Assembly: GCA_030546905.1 (NCBI GenBank)
Contig: JAUOPI010000032.1
Location: 1 to 33,558 of the forward strand
Reading direction: 5' to 3'
DNA: 33,558 nt
From: Granulosicoccaceae sp. 1_MG-2023
Lineage (GTDB): Bacteria; Pseudomonadota; Gammaproteobacteria; Granulosicoccales; Granulosicoccaceae
Position 1 is the stretch's first letter; every line of letters starts with the position of its first letter. Positions 8,587 through 16,153 of this stretch are shown one piece after another. The notes beneath the pieces were generated by a model. The model was given only the letters and a program-made list of their open reading frames with translations, was not told where the DNA came from and searched no databases. The position numbers and the translations under genes are program-made.

Positions 8587-9096
8587 ATGTCTACTGAGTG
8601 GCCGCTTGGTGCTGAGTGGGGGCAGAAACCTCACCCGTCTATACGTCGAAGCTTCAGGTATAGCAAGACCCTTCTTCGAACGCGGGAACTTTGCCGTGGA
8701 CAGAAAGAATGAAGAGCAAAGAAACGGGGGAGGTTGGTCAACTGTTTAATGGAACAGGCGCTCAAGGCCAAGAGGTAAAAAGCAGAGTTAAATGGACCAT
8801 AGTTAAAAGAGTTAAATGGACAGTCATTGCAGTTAGCTAATCCACTTAAACAGACAGTCATTATGACAAATATCTTGCGATGACTGTCTTGGTTGGGATG
8901 TGTTGCGCCGCTGTGATGACGCTGGTCTGTCATATCATTCGATTATGTTTGACCCTTGTTGTCGCACTCTCGTGGCGTTGATACAAGAAGGTGGGGTGAA
9001 TCGGGTGTTTTTCGCATACACGGAATCCCGGCAAGCCTGATCTACGACAGCTGCTCGTTGTAGTCTGGCGGCATGCCTGCTCAAGCGGTCGGGTGG
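8587..9096. other. Gene-free stretch downstream of the RAYT gene
   Basis: These 510 bases contain no credible gene. They hold the downstream repeat cluster (8784-8889). Close to the RAYT stop codon there is a short imperfect hairpin, CTACGAC (9042-9048) with GTTGTAG (9057-9063). The remainder is AT-richer than the flanks and looks like decayed intergenic sequence. Confidence 0.5.
8784..8889. repeat. Downstream RGACAGTCAY repeat cluster
   Basis: Three exact copies of RGACAGTCAY lie at 8818-8827 (+), 8852-8861 (+) and 8880-8889 (-). The last two are head-on and form a perfect 10-bp inverted repeat with an 18-base spacer, like a small REP hairpin. The 14-mer AGAGTTAAATGGAC occurs twice in direct orientation (8784-8797 and 8808-8821). 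The second copy runs into a full repeat element, while the first continues only as CAT. The cluster lies downstream of the RAYT gene. Confidence 0.75.
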
Positions 9097-10104
9097 TCAG
9101 GTGAATCTTAAGCTACAGGCACGAAGGCCTGATATTCGTCGATTTTCGTGCCGCTCACGCCAGAAATGTTTGATTTTGCTTCTTAGTGAAGTCACGGCAC
9201 CGACAAGGCCCGTGAACTCGGTTTCAAAGTGTTGGGTGAGATGGAGCCAGTCGCCCGGGGCTATACCGATGCGATCCAGGATAGGCGGCTCGTCACAGTT
9301 GATCGAGCCACGCTTGTCTTGTCGTAGTTGTCTGCCCGTCCAGTCCAGTAGATCAAGGTAGTCGGTAAGCGGCATGGGTATACCGTGGGGCATGGGTTCT
9401 TGCGGATTGCCGGCGAAGGGGAGTAGGTGCCGGACTTGTTGTTGTGGGTGGTTGGGCAAGCGGGCACGGCGGGCCTGTGCTGCGCGCTTCTTCACCGAAG
9501 TGTAGTCCGAGGTCTCAGGCGTTCTTGCCAGACCGGCGCGGATCGGGTTTAAGTCGACATAGGCCATGCACGCAGCAAGGGCTTTCTCATCGAGGAGTGC
9601 CTGGGATTTGAAGCGGCCTTCCCAGAAATGCCCGGTACAGCCGTCTTCGTCGTTGGCCAGTCTCGCCACGGTTTCATTTAGTCGCCGCATAAACCAGCTG
9701 ATGGAGATCAGTCGTGAACGCCAGTCCCGGATACTTTTGTCCAGATAAAATCGTTCGCCGGCGGATAGCGCCTCGCCGTTGGCAAAACGCCGGGAGAGCG
9801 GCGATCCCTGATAAAGACTATGCCAGCGCCTGACTACGTCAGCATCGGTCAGTGATTTGGCGGCTGCCTGATCGACGTAAAGCACCACATGAAAGTGGTT
9901 AGACATGATGGCATAGGCAGCAATCTCGATAGAGAAAGCCTGAGCCTGCTTCAGCAGCAGGGACTCAATCCAGGCGCGGCGGTGTTCATAGCTGCGTCCA
10001 TCACGATCTACTCCGCATAGAAAGCTCCGGCGAACGCAGCGGGATGTGCAGTGGTAATAGGGTGTGGCGTCGAGAGAGACGAGTTCCTTTCGTGGCTTTG
10101 GCAT
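9097..10104 (-). CDS. REP-associated tyrosine transposase (RAYT), IS200/Y1-like
   Basis: A 335-aa single-strand DNA nuclease of the Y1 HUH class. The order of motifs matches RAYT proteins: an N-terminal PYYHCTSRCVRRSFLCG block (residues 15-31), the HUH motif NHFHVVL with H70 and H72, GHFWEGRFKS (158-167), and the catalytic tyrosine in AYVDLNPIRAGL (Y182). RAYTs process short palindromic repeats rather than mobilising themselves as an IS, and normally exist as one copy next to their repeats. The ATG at 10104 is supported by AGGAAG 7 bases upstream and by the conserved start MPKPRK; the frame continues to 10164 without homology. The C-terminal ~120 residues are basic. Clusters of RGACAGTCAY on both sides are the likely substrate. 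The protein looks intact. Confidence 0.92.
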   Translation of the reverse strand: MPKPRKELVSLDATPYYHCTSRCVRRSFLCGVDRDGRSYEHRRAWIESLLLKQAQAFSIEIAAYAIMSNHFHVVLYVDQAAAKSLTDADVVRRWHSLYQGSPLSRRFANGEALSAGERFYLDKSIRDWRSRLISISWFMRRLNETVARLANDEDGCTGHFWEGRFKSQALLDEKALAACMAYVDLNPIRAGLARTPETSDYTSVKKRAAQARRARLPNHPQQQVRHLLPFAGNPQEPMPHGIPMPLTDYLDLLDWTGRQLRQDKRGSINCDEPPILDRIGIAPGDWLHLTQHFETEFTGLVGAVTSLRSKIKHFWRERHENRRISGLRACSLRFT

Positions 10105-10455
10105 CGTTGCTTCCTGCAGTGATGATCCACGATCCAGCGTAATAGTGAAGCATGCTGAGTGCAAGTGGTGGCGGCTGCATTCTTGTCGTGACTGTCCATG
10201 TTACGGTGCATATTGCGGGTATTTGTGAGGGTGACTGTCTCTGCAGGGAGAGGAGTCCGTAGTGCCTTGTAGCGATCGCATGGTGACGATCCTGGGATGA
10301 CTGTCCTTGCAGTGTGCTTGCAGTGTGGCGATCGTATGATGACTGTCCATACAGGGGGTGTTTTTTTACTGAGGATTGATCGCGGTTAGTCCGTTGCCGC
10401 TTGTTGCTCATTTAAAATCTTTATCAGGTGTTCTTAACCTCATGAAGGAATGATC
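10105..10455. other. Gene-free stretch between the RAYT and SLC13 genes
   Basis: These 351 bases carry the RAYT ribosome site, then the upstream repeat cluster (10188-10348), then a T run (10361-10367). The last ~80 bases are AT-rich and must contain the promoter of the plus-strand transporter gene. The minus-strand open frame across this region is made of repeats and is not a gene. Confidence 0.55.
10188..10348. repeat. Upstream RGACAGTCAY repeat cluster
   Basis: Four exact minus-strand copies of RGACAGTCAY lie at 10188-10197, 10231-10240, 10297-10306 and 10339-10348, with a degenerate one at 10283-10292. All read RTGACTGTCY on the plus strand. The last two are embedded in a partial direct repeat: GCGATCG begins at 10272 and again at 10328, and 17 of the first 21 bases agree, giving a 56-base period. 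The copies lie upstream of the RAYT start and in front of the SLC13 gene. Confidence 0.78.
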
Positions 10456-11928
10456 GTGACACAATCTGAAAAAAGCGATTTTCACCCCTTGCCGGCACTG
10501 GTGGCCGTGGCCATAGGCGTTGGGATCTGGTTGATCCCCACGCCGACCGGCGTGTCCGCGCAGGGTTGGCTTATGTTGTCCATATTCGTGGCGACGATTG
10601 CGGCCATTATCGGCAAGGCAATGCCCATTGGCGCGCTCTCGATAGTGGCGATTACCGTGGTCGCCGTGAGCGGCGTGACCAGCGATAATCCGGGCACGGC
10701 CATCCGCGATGCGCTCGGCAGCTTTAACAACTCGCTGATCTGGTTGATTGCTATCGCCATTATGATCTCCCGGGGTCTGATCAAAACCGGGCTGGGCGAG
10801 CGGATCGGCTACTATTTTATCGCTATGTTCGGCAAGCGGACTCTGGGGATCGGATATGGTCTGGCCTTGTCTGAGCTCGTCATTGCACCGGTTACGCCCA
10901 GCAATACGGCCCGCGGCGGCGGCATTATTCATCCGATTATGCTGTCCATCGCGAAGAGTTTCGGCTGCAGTCCGGACAATGGGAATACCAATAAAATCGG
11001 TAAGTACCTGGCGCTGGTGAACTATCACGCCAACCCCGTCACCTCTGCGATGTTCATTACCGCGACGGCCCCGAACCCGCTGACAGTCAAACTGATTGCC
11101 GATGCAACAGGCGCTGAGATCAGCCTGAGCTGGACCACCTGGGCGCTGGCCATGCTGCTGCCCGGTTTGGTTGCGATTGCCGTGATGCCGCTGGTGATTT
11201 ACCTGATGTATCCGCCGGAAATCAAAGCGACGCCGGATGCGGTCAGTTTCGCCCGTGAGAATCTGCAACGCTTAGGCAAACTGACCCGTGATGAAGGCGT
11301 GATGCTGGGGGTGTTTGTGGTTCTGTTGCTGCTCTGGGCCGACATACCGGCCTGGCTGTTCGGCGACGGTTTCAAGCTCAACGCGACCACCACCGCGTTT
11401 ATCGGCTTGTCTATCCTGCTCGTGACCGGCGTGCTGACCTGGCAGGACATACTGTCGGAAAAAAGTGCCTGGGATACGCTGGTCTGGTTCGGCGCGCTGG
11501 TGATGATGGCGTCACAGCTCAATACGCTGGGCGTGATCGAATGGTTCTCCGGTGCTATTCAAAGCGGGATTGTCAGCACCGGCTTGCCCTGGCCGGCCGC
11601 CACAGCGCTGCTGATTCTGGTATTTCTTTATTCCCACTACTTTTTTGCCAGCACCACAGCCCATATCACCGCGATGATGGGTGCGTTTCTGGTGGTCGGG
11701 CTTGGCTTAGGTGCACCGCCTATGGCGTTCGTGCTGATGATGGCCGCAGTCTCGTCCATTATGATGACCCTGACTCACTACGCCACAGGCACATCACCGG
11801 TGATCTTCGGTTCCGGCTATGTCAGCCTTGGTGAATGGTGGAAAGCCGGTTTTGTGATGAGTCTGGTCAACCTGATTATCTGGGTTGCCGTCGGCGGAGT
11901 GTGGTGGAAAGTGCTGGGCTACTGGTAA
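10456..11928 (+). CDS. SLC13/DASS family anion (dicarboxylate) transporter
   Basis: A 490-aa inner-membrane carrier of the DASS family (CitT/YbhI/plastid 2-oxoglutarate-malate type), which exchanges or co-transports di- and tricarboxylates. The first half holds APVTPSNTARGGGI near residue 150, the SNT motif of the family. The second half has the matching HYATGTSPVIFGSGY near residue 440. A run of ~12 hydrophobic segments fits the fold. The frame opens with an ATG at 10450, but the AAGGA at 10445-10449 is too close to it; the GTG at 10456 has ideal 6-base spacing and gives a start MTQSEKSDF. The gene faces the FdhF/YdeP gene head-on, with a hairpin between the stop codons. Substrate is inferred only at family level. 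Confidence 0.93.
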   Translation: MTQSEKSDFHPLPALVAVAIGVGIWLIPTPTGVSAQGWLMLSIFVATIAAIIGKAMPIGALSIVAITVVAVSGVTSDNPGTAIRDALGSFNNSLIWLIAIAIMISRGLIKTGLGERIGYYFIAMFGKRTLGIGYGLALSELVIAPVTPSNTARGGGIIHPIMLSIAKSFGCSPDNGNTNKIGKYLALVNYHANPVTSAMFITATAPNPLTVKLIADATGAEISLSWTTWALAMLLPGLVAIAVMPLVIYLMYPPEIKATPDAVSFARENLQRLGKLTRDEGVMLGVFVVLLLLWADIPAWLFGDGFKLNATTTAFIGLSILLVTGVLTWQDILSEKSAWDTLVWFGALVMMASQLNTLGVIEWFSGAIQSGIVSTGLPWPAATALLILVFLYSHYFFASTTAHITAMMGAFLVVGLGLGAPPMAFVLMMAAVSSIMMTLTHYATGTSPVIFGSGYVSLGEWWKAGFVMSLVNLIIWVAVGGVWWKVLGYW

Positions 11929-11935
11929 CAGGGAA

Positions 11936-11969
11936 GGCGCTTCAGGCTTGTATTAGTGCCTGAAGCGCC
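11936..11969. terminator. Perfect 12-bp hairpin between convergent genes
   Basis: GGCGCTTCAGGC (11936-11947) pairs perfectly with GCCTGAAGCGCC (11958-11969) around a 10-base loop. It lies 8 bases after the SLC13 stop codon and 12 bases from the stop codon of the opposing oxidoreductase gene, so it can fold in both transcripts. It lacks a T tract on either side. Confidence 0.6.
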
Positions 11970-11980
11970 CGCTGCTGTAA

Positions 11981-14305
11981 TCAGTCGTTGTTTGTTTCGC
12001 CGGCCGCCGCCGGCTCTTCGTTGCGCAGCTCTACCGCAATGCTTTTGGAGGTAGGGGTGTTGCTGAAGTCACCCAGAGAATCCAAGGGGACCAGTGGATT
12101 GGTTTCCGGGTAATAGGCCGCGACATTGCCGGCAGGGATTTCGTACGGGACCAGACGGAAGCCACTGATCTCACGCACTTGCTCGTCATCCCAGAGTGAG
12201 CGGATCGCCACCGGCCGGTTTTCGTCCAGACCCAGTCGCTGAATATCGGCAGCATTGATAAACACCACCTTGCGTTCGCCGCGGATACCGCGGTAGCGGT
12301 CGTTGAGGCTGTAGATGCTGGTGTTGTATTGATCATGGGAACGCAGGGTTTGCATGATCAGGGTGCGCTCGCTCAACTGCGAAGCCGCCCGGTCCGGCAG
12401 GATGCTGTCGGGCAAGGCGTGGGCATGGATTACCGCGCGCTGGGCATCGGTATTCCAGTTGCGTTCGCGGGCGGAGTTACCGAGATAAAAACCGCCTGGG
12501 TGGGCAATTTTATCATTGAAGCCGGCAAAGCCCGGGATCACGGCTTCAATATGCCTGCGGATGCGATCGTAGTCGGCCACCAGCGCATGCCAGTCCAGCG
12601 GGAAGTTGCCCAGCGTGGCCGAGGCTATGCCGGCAATGATGGCAGGTTCGGATTTCATCTGCTCCGAGAGGGGCGGAACGACGCCGCCGGAAGCGTGTAC
12701 CATGCTGAAGGAGTCTTCCACCGTCACCCGCTGCGGGCCGGCGGCCTGCATATCGATATCAGTACGGCCCAGGCAGGGCAGAATCAGCGCGTCTTTGCCC
12801 ACCACCAGATGTGACCGGTTGAGCTTGGTGCTGACCTGTACGGTCAATTCACAATTGGCCAGCGCGGCCTCGGTGGCGGCGGTGTCCGGTGTGGCGGTGG
12901 CAAAGTTGCCGCCCATCCCGATAAACACCTTTGCCGTGCCATCGCGCATGGCCCGGATCGCGTCCACCACCGCATGGCCCGGTTGGCGCGGCGGTTCGAA
13001 TCCGAAGTGCGCTTGCATCGTGTCCAGAAACGCCGCGGAGGGCTGCTCGTTGATGCCCATGGTGCGGTCGCCCTGCACATTGCTGTGGCCGCGTACCGGG
13101 CAGGCGCCGGCGCCGGGCTTGCCGATATTGCCGCGCAGGGCCAGCAGGTTGACGATCTCGTGAATGGTGTCGACCGAGTGTTTGTGCTGGGTAATCCCCA
13201 TGGCCCAGGTGCAGATAACCCGCTCGGATTCGGCGTAGATGCGGGCAATGTTTTCGATCTCTTCCCGACTGATGCCCGATTGTTGAATGATCTGTTCCCA
13301 GCCGGTGTTTTTGACTTGTTCCAGATATGCATCCATGCCGCTGGTGTGCTGCGCAATAAAGTCGTGATCGAAGACCTGCCGGCCTGATTTCCGGGCTTCT
13401 TCTTCCAGATCGATCAGCACCTTGACCACGCCGCGCACCAGGGCCATATCGCCGCCGATATTGGGCCGGAAATAGCTGTCGCTGATTTTTTCCGAGCCGT
13501 TGGTGAGCATTTCCAGCGCTTCCTGCGGGTCCTGAAAACGTTCCAGACCGCGCTCCTTAAGCGTATTGAAGCTGAGCACACGGGCGCCGTTTTCGCGCGC
13601 TTCGCGCAGGGTGGCGAGCATGCGCGGGTGATTGGTGCCGGGGTTCTGGCCGAAGACAAAAATCGCGTCGGCCTCGTTAAAGTCCTCCATCAGCACCGTA
13701 CCTTTACCGATGCCGATACTGCTGATCAGACCGTAGCCGCTGGCCTCATGGCACATATTCGAGCAGTCGGGGAAGTTATTGGTGCCGAAGGCGCGGCCAA
13801 ACAGTTGATACAGAAACGCCGCTTCATTGCTGGTGCGCCCGGAGGTGTACAGCTCCAGTTCGTCCGGCGACGAAAGCCCTTTCAGGGTGTTGCCGATCAG
13901 CGCAAAGGCATCGTCCCAGCTGACCGGTTCGTAGTGATCGGTCTCGCGGTTATAGCGCATGGGCTGCGTCAGGCGGCCCTGATATTCCAGGTAGTAGTCG
14001 CTTTGTTGCTTGAGCCAGCTGACCGGATAGCGGGCAAAGAAGTCCGCCGTGACCTGTTTACTGGTGGCTTCCCAGTTAACTGCCTTGGCACCGTTTTCAC
14101 AGAACTTGAATTTGGCCGGGTCCTGCTTGTCACCCCAGGCACAGCCGGGACAGTCAAAGCCGTCCTGCTGGTTGGTCTTCAGCAGGCTTTTGATGTTGTG
14201 GATGCGGTTTTCGCTTTTCATCCAGAAGCGGGCGGTGCTTTTCAGCGCACCCCAGCCACCGGCGGGACCGTCATAAGGCGTGTAAACGGGTTTCTCTTTG
14301 CTCAT
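11981..14305 (-). CDS. FdhF/YdeP family molybdopterin oxidoreductase
   Basis: A 774-aa protein of the molybdopterin-bis-MGD oxidoreductase superfamily, YdeP branch, related to formate dehydrogenase H. The N-terminus has DCPGCAWGD (C52, C55) and FCENG (C69), fewer cysteines than the four-Cys [4Fe-4S] motif of FdhF, so a cluster, if present, is atypical. The likely molybdenum-ligand site is CSNMCHEASG (C185), which aligns by eye with the selenocysteine position of FdhF. Other cofactor-binding stretches are visible, such as FVFGQNPGTNHPRM and GMGGNFATATPDT. There is no Tat signal, so it should be cytoplasmic. The physiological substrate is unknown; E. coli YdeP has been linked to acid resistance. 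No partner subunit gene is adjacent. The ATG at 14305 is followed at once by the conserved start. Confidence 0.92.
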   Translation of the reverse strand: MSKEKPVYTPYDGPAGGWGALKSTARFWMKSENRIHNIKSLLKTNQQDGFDCPGCAWGDKQDPAKFKFCENGAKAVNWEATSKQVTADFFARYPVSWLKQQSDYYLEYQGRLTQPMRYNRETDHYEPVSWDDAFALIGNTLKGLSSPDELELYTSGRTSNEAAFLYQLFGRAFGTNNFPDCSNMCHEASGYGLISSIGIGKGTVLMEDFNEADAIFVFGQNPGTNHPRMLATLREARENGARVLSFNTLKERGLERFQDPQEALEMLTNGSEKISDSYFRPNIGGDMALVRGVVKVLIDLEEEARKSGRQVFDHDFIAQHTSGMDAYLEQVKNTGWEQIIQQSGISREEIENIARIYAESERVICTWAMGITQHKHSVDTIHEIVNLLALRGNIGKPGAGACPVRGHSNVQGDRTMGINEQPSAAFLDTMQAHFGFEPPRQPGHAVVDAIRAMRDGTAKVFIGMGGNFATATPDTAATEAALANCELTVQVSTKLNRSHLVVGKDALILPCLGRTDIDMQAAGPQRVTVEDSFSMVHASGGVVPPLSEQMKSEPAIIAGIASATLGNFPLDWHALVADYDRIRRHIEAVIPGFAGFNDKIAHPGGFYLGNSARERNWNTDAQRAVIHAHALPDSILPDRAASQLSERTLIMQTLRSHDQYNTSIYSLNDRYRGIRGERKVVFINAADIQRLGLDENRPVAIRSLWDDEQVREISGFRLVPYEIPAGNVAAYYPETNPLVPLDSLGDFSNTPTSKSIAVELRNEEPAAAGETNND

Positions 14306-14561
14306 AGTCAGTTTGTTATTTATAGGGTGTGTTTGGGTGTATCGGCGAGGCCCGGGGGCATGGTTCCGTCGGCGCTGTGCGCAAAAAATCGGCGGATACA
14401 GGGGCAGCGCTCAGGGTAAGGTCGCCGGCGACGGGCGTCCAATTGCCAGTAGTGATTTAGTGATAGATGTGGTCTATGAATTTGCGCGTTATTCTTGTGA
14501 ACTGATGCGCTGTGGTGTGGCGCTGGTGATGCGCGGGCCTGATGAGTGCAGGGGAGGACAG

Positions 14562-14579
14562 CCCCGCCCGGTCGGCGGG
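14562..14579 (-). terminator. Weak GC-rich hairpin after the binding-protein gene
   Basis: CCCGCC (14563-14568) pairs with GGCGGG (14574-14579) around a 5-base loop, about 22 bases past the stop codon of the minus-strand binding protein. There is no T tract. The remaining sequence between this hairpin and the oxidoreductase gene at 14305 shows no gene. Confidence 0.25.
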
Positions 14580-14601
14580 CGCTGTGTTAGCCGGGGCGCG
14601 T

Positions 14602-15480
14602 TCAGAGGCCGGCGTTGGCCGTAACCGCCGCGGTCACTTCATCGATCTGCAGTTGCGTGCTCTGGAGACCGGCACCGGACAGATACCACAGTGCCGGGTC
14701 GAGCAGCACGACCGGAATGTCTTCGCCGCCGGCTTCGGCCAGAGCGTTGCTCAGAGCCCCTTCAGGCATCGGTTCCTTACCGATGGCGGCGCTGCGATCG
14801 ACCACCAGCACCAGGTCCGGTGCCATTTCCACCAGGGTTTCAGCTGTCATCGGGTAGAACACGCGGGAGCCTCTCTTGACGGCTTCGACGTTGTCGGGAA
14901 TCGCCGGCCGCTGCAGTCCGAGCACATCCGAGACCACCGCTGCGTTACGCAGGGAGAACCTGCCGGCGTTGTGGGTCAGAACCACGACCCGGGCGTCGGC
15001 CGGCAGGCGGCTGCGTTGTTGCCGGGCATGCTGCCAGAGTGCATCAAGCTGCTCGTGTGCGGCCTCTTCAACCCCGTAGAGTGCGGCCAGATCCATGACC
15101 TTGTCTTCAAGACTGTCCCGGTAAGCACCGTCGCTCAGGCTGACGTCGTTGGTTTTGGTAAAGGTTTCGAGTTCTTCCACGGCCTCACCCTGACGGCCGG
15201 TGACCAGCACCAGTTCCGGCTGCAGCGATTTCAGCGCTGCCATATCGGGCACCTTCAGCGTGCCGGCATCCGGCAGCGCCGCAGTGGCTTCCTCAAGGTA
15301 GGCGGGCAGGCCGGATTTGGGCACAGCCAGCACATGTTGTTGCTGACCCAGCGCGATCAGGGTGTCAAGTGCGCCGTAGTCGAAGCTGACCACAGCGGGG
15401 CCGTCTGCCAGGGCACTGGTACTGGCCAGACAGGTGGCCGTCGCCAGGGCGGCCGCTTTGAGATAGTTGCTTAGTTTCAT
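14602..15480 (-). CDS. Periplasmic siderophore/heme ABC transporter substrate-binding protein
   Basis: A 292-aa periplasmic binding protein of the cobalamin/Fe3+-siderophore class (PF01497 type, helical-backbone fold). It has a standard signal peptide with cleavage after TSALA near residue 25. The first lobe begins VVSFDYGALDTLIALG and carries the family stretch MAALKSLQPELVLVTGRQ; the second lobe has VYEMAPDLVLV-type sequence near residue 220. It should hand an iron chelate or heme to an inner-membrane permease, but no permease or ATPase gene follows, so it is an orphan here. The ATG at 15480 has CGGAGA at good spacing. It lies 12 bases after the end of a broken TonB receptor gene whose Fur-type box probably controlled both. 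It may still be expressed from that promoter. Confidence 0.88.
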   Translation of the reverse strand: MKLSNYLKAAALATATCLASTSALADGPAVVSFDYGALDTLIALGQQQHVLAVPKSGLPAYLEEATAALPDAGTLKVPDMAALKSLQPELVLVTGRQGEAVEELETFTKTNDVSLSDGAYRDSLEDKVMDLAALYGVEEAAHEQLDALWQHARQQRSRLPADARVVVLTHNAGRFSLRNAAVVSDVLGLQRPAIPDNVEAVKRGSRVFYPMTAETLVEMAPDLVLVVDRSAAIGKEPMPEGALSNALAEAGGEDIPVVLLDPALWYLSGAGLQSTQLQIDEVTAAVTANAGL

Positions 15481-15492
15481 TTTTTTCTCCGA

Positions 15493-15703
15493 TCAGAAGT
15501 CAACATGCAGTCCCAGATTCAGGCGCCGGCCATCGAGTACCACGCCATAGGATTCGGTGGTGACCTGTTTATCACCGACGTTGTAGATCGCCGCTTTGAT
15601 GTGCGCCTGTTTGTTCAGCCGGACGTTCAGGCCGATATCGAAAATGCCGTAGCTTGCGGCTTGCCGGAACAGCAGCTGAAGCAAACAGAGAGAGACGGCG
15701 CAT
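15493..15703 (-). pseudogene. TonB-dependent siderophore receptor remnant with internal deletion
   Basis: The last ~52 codons (15493 to about 15660) encode a typical TonB-dependent receptor C-terminus: YGIFDIGLNVRL, a stretch AAIYNVGDKQ, then YGVVLDGRRLNLGLHVDF ending in Phe, the outer-membrane beta-barrel signature. Upstream on the same strand, an ATG at 15703 with GAGGA 9 bases before it begins a signal-peptide-like MRRLSLFASAAVPAS. It is in a different frame from the C-terminal part and stops at 15572 after 43 codons. The simplest reading is that one gene lost its middle, roughly 2 kb if it was of normal receptor size, leaving start and end fused out of frame. The continuous open frame up to 15870 is therefore not a real protein. 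Confidence 0.8.
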
Positions 15704-15742
15704 AGAAGCAAATCCTCAAAATACAAATAACGGTGATAGTAG

Positions 15743-15763
15743 TAACGCGAATCACTCGCATTA
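15743..15763 (-). promoter_or_regulatory. Fur-type box upstream of the receptor remnant
   Basis: On the minus strand a 21-base dyad runs TAATGCGAG, T, G, ATTCGCGTTA. Eight of ten base pairs are symmetric, and 15 of 19 core positions match the AATGAGAAT/ATTCTCATT style of Fur site from memory. It lies 40 bases before the remnant's ATG. A TACTAT (15736-15741) next to it could be the -10, so Fur binding would cover the promoter. Confidence 0.65.
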
Positions 15764-15909
15764 AAGGCGACGGACTTTAGCATAAGCTCCGGTGCGCGGG
15801 GTGGTACGGTGTGTTGCGGGATTTGCAACTGCGCCGGATATGTTGAAGAGAGAAAACGCCGCAGGGACACTCAGGCCGGGTCGACGTATGCAATATGCGC
15901 GGTAAGTAA

Positions 15910-16098
15910 GTTACGAAGACAAGTTACGAAGACAGTCATTCCAAGCTAGGAGGACAGTCACCTTTGCGCTCTCTGCTCTGCAGAGACAGTCACCACCCGA
16001 AACCGTGAAGGTGAAGTTGCTCTACAAAGACAGTCATTACTACGGATCCAGACTGTCCCGACAAACCATTCTCTGCTCTGTTTTACAAAGACAGTCAC
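15910..16098. repeat. Second RGACAGTCAY repeat cluster, distant from the RAYT
   Basis: Five exact plus-strand copies of RGACAGTCAY lie at 15930-15939, 15952-15961, 15984-15993, 16028-16037 and 16089-16098. An imperfect minus-strand copy lies at 16049-16058. Further internal repeats are GTTACGAAGACA twice in tandem (15910-15935) and CTCTGCTCTG twice (about 15970 and 16071). Spacing is irregular (22 to 61 bases), which rules out a CRISPR. It is the same element as beside the RAYT gene 6 kb away. Confidence 0.78.
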
Positions 16099-16153
16099 TC
16101 CCTCTTGCTAAGGCGTGACTATGCCCCGGTAAGGCGTTTGTTGGCCGGGGCCG

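Larger units (their letters stand above)
15704..16153. other. Gene-free stretch between the receptor remnant and the LysR gene
   Basis: These 450 bases hold the old receptor promoter with its Fur-type box (15743-15763), about 150 bases without recognisable content, and the second RGACAGTCAY cluster (15930-16098). No coding sequence is supported. Confidence 0.55.

Noticed and set aside
8631-8933. 100-codon minus-strand frame in the downstream repeat cluster
   Set aside because: It is composed of repeat sequence, with no ribosome site and no recognisable protein features.
9097-10104. Complete IS200/IS605 insertion sequence
   Set aside because: No TnpB gene and no element-like subterminal hairpin ends could be found; protein motifs and flanking repeats fit a domesticated RAYT better.
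10001-10411. 136-codon minus-strand frame upstream of the RAYT gene
   Set aside because: It overlaps the RAYT start in another frame and is largely translation of the repeat elements.
14306-14601. Possible missed ABC permease gene after the binding protein
   Set aside because: The gap is under 300 bases and no frame in it encodes membrane helices.
15493-15870. Continuous 125-codon minus-strand frame covering the receptor remnant
   Set aside because: Its first ~70 codons cross the Fur-type box, promoter and out-of-frame signal peptide, have no homology and no ribosome site. Only the C-terminal part is meaningful, as a pseudogene.
15910-16098. Possible CRISPR array
   Set aside because: The repeat unit is only 10 bases, spacing varies from 22 to 61, one imperfect copy is inverted, and no cas gene is present.
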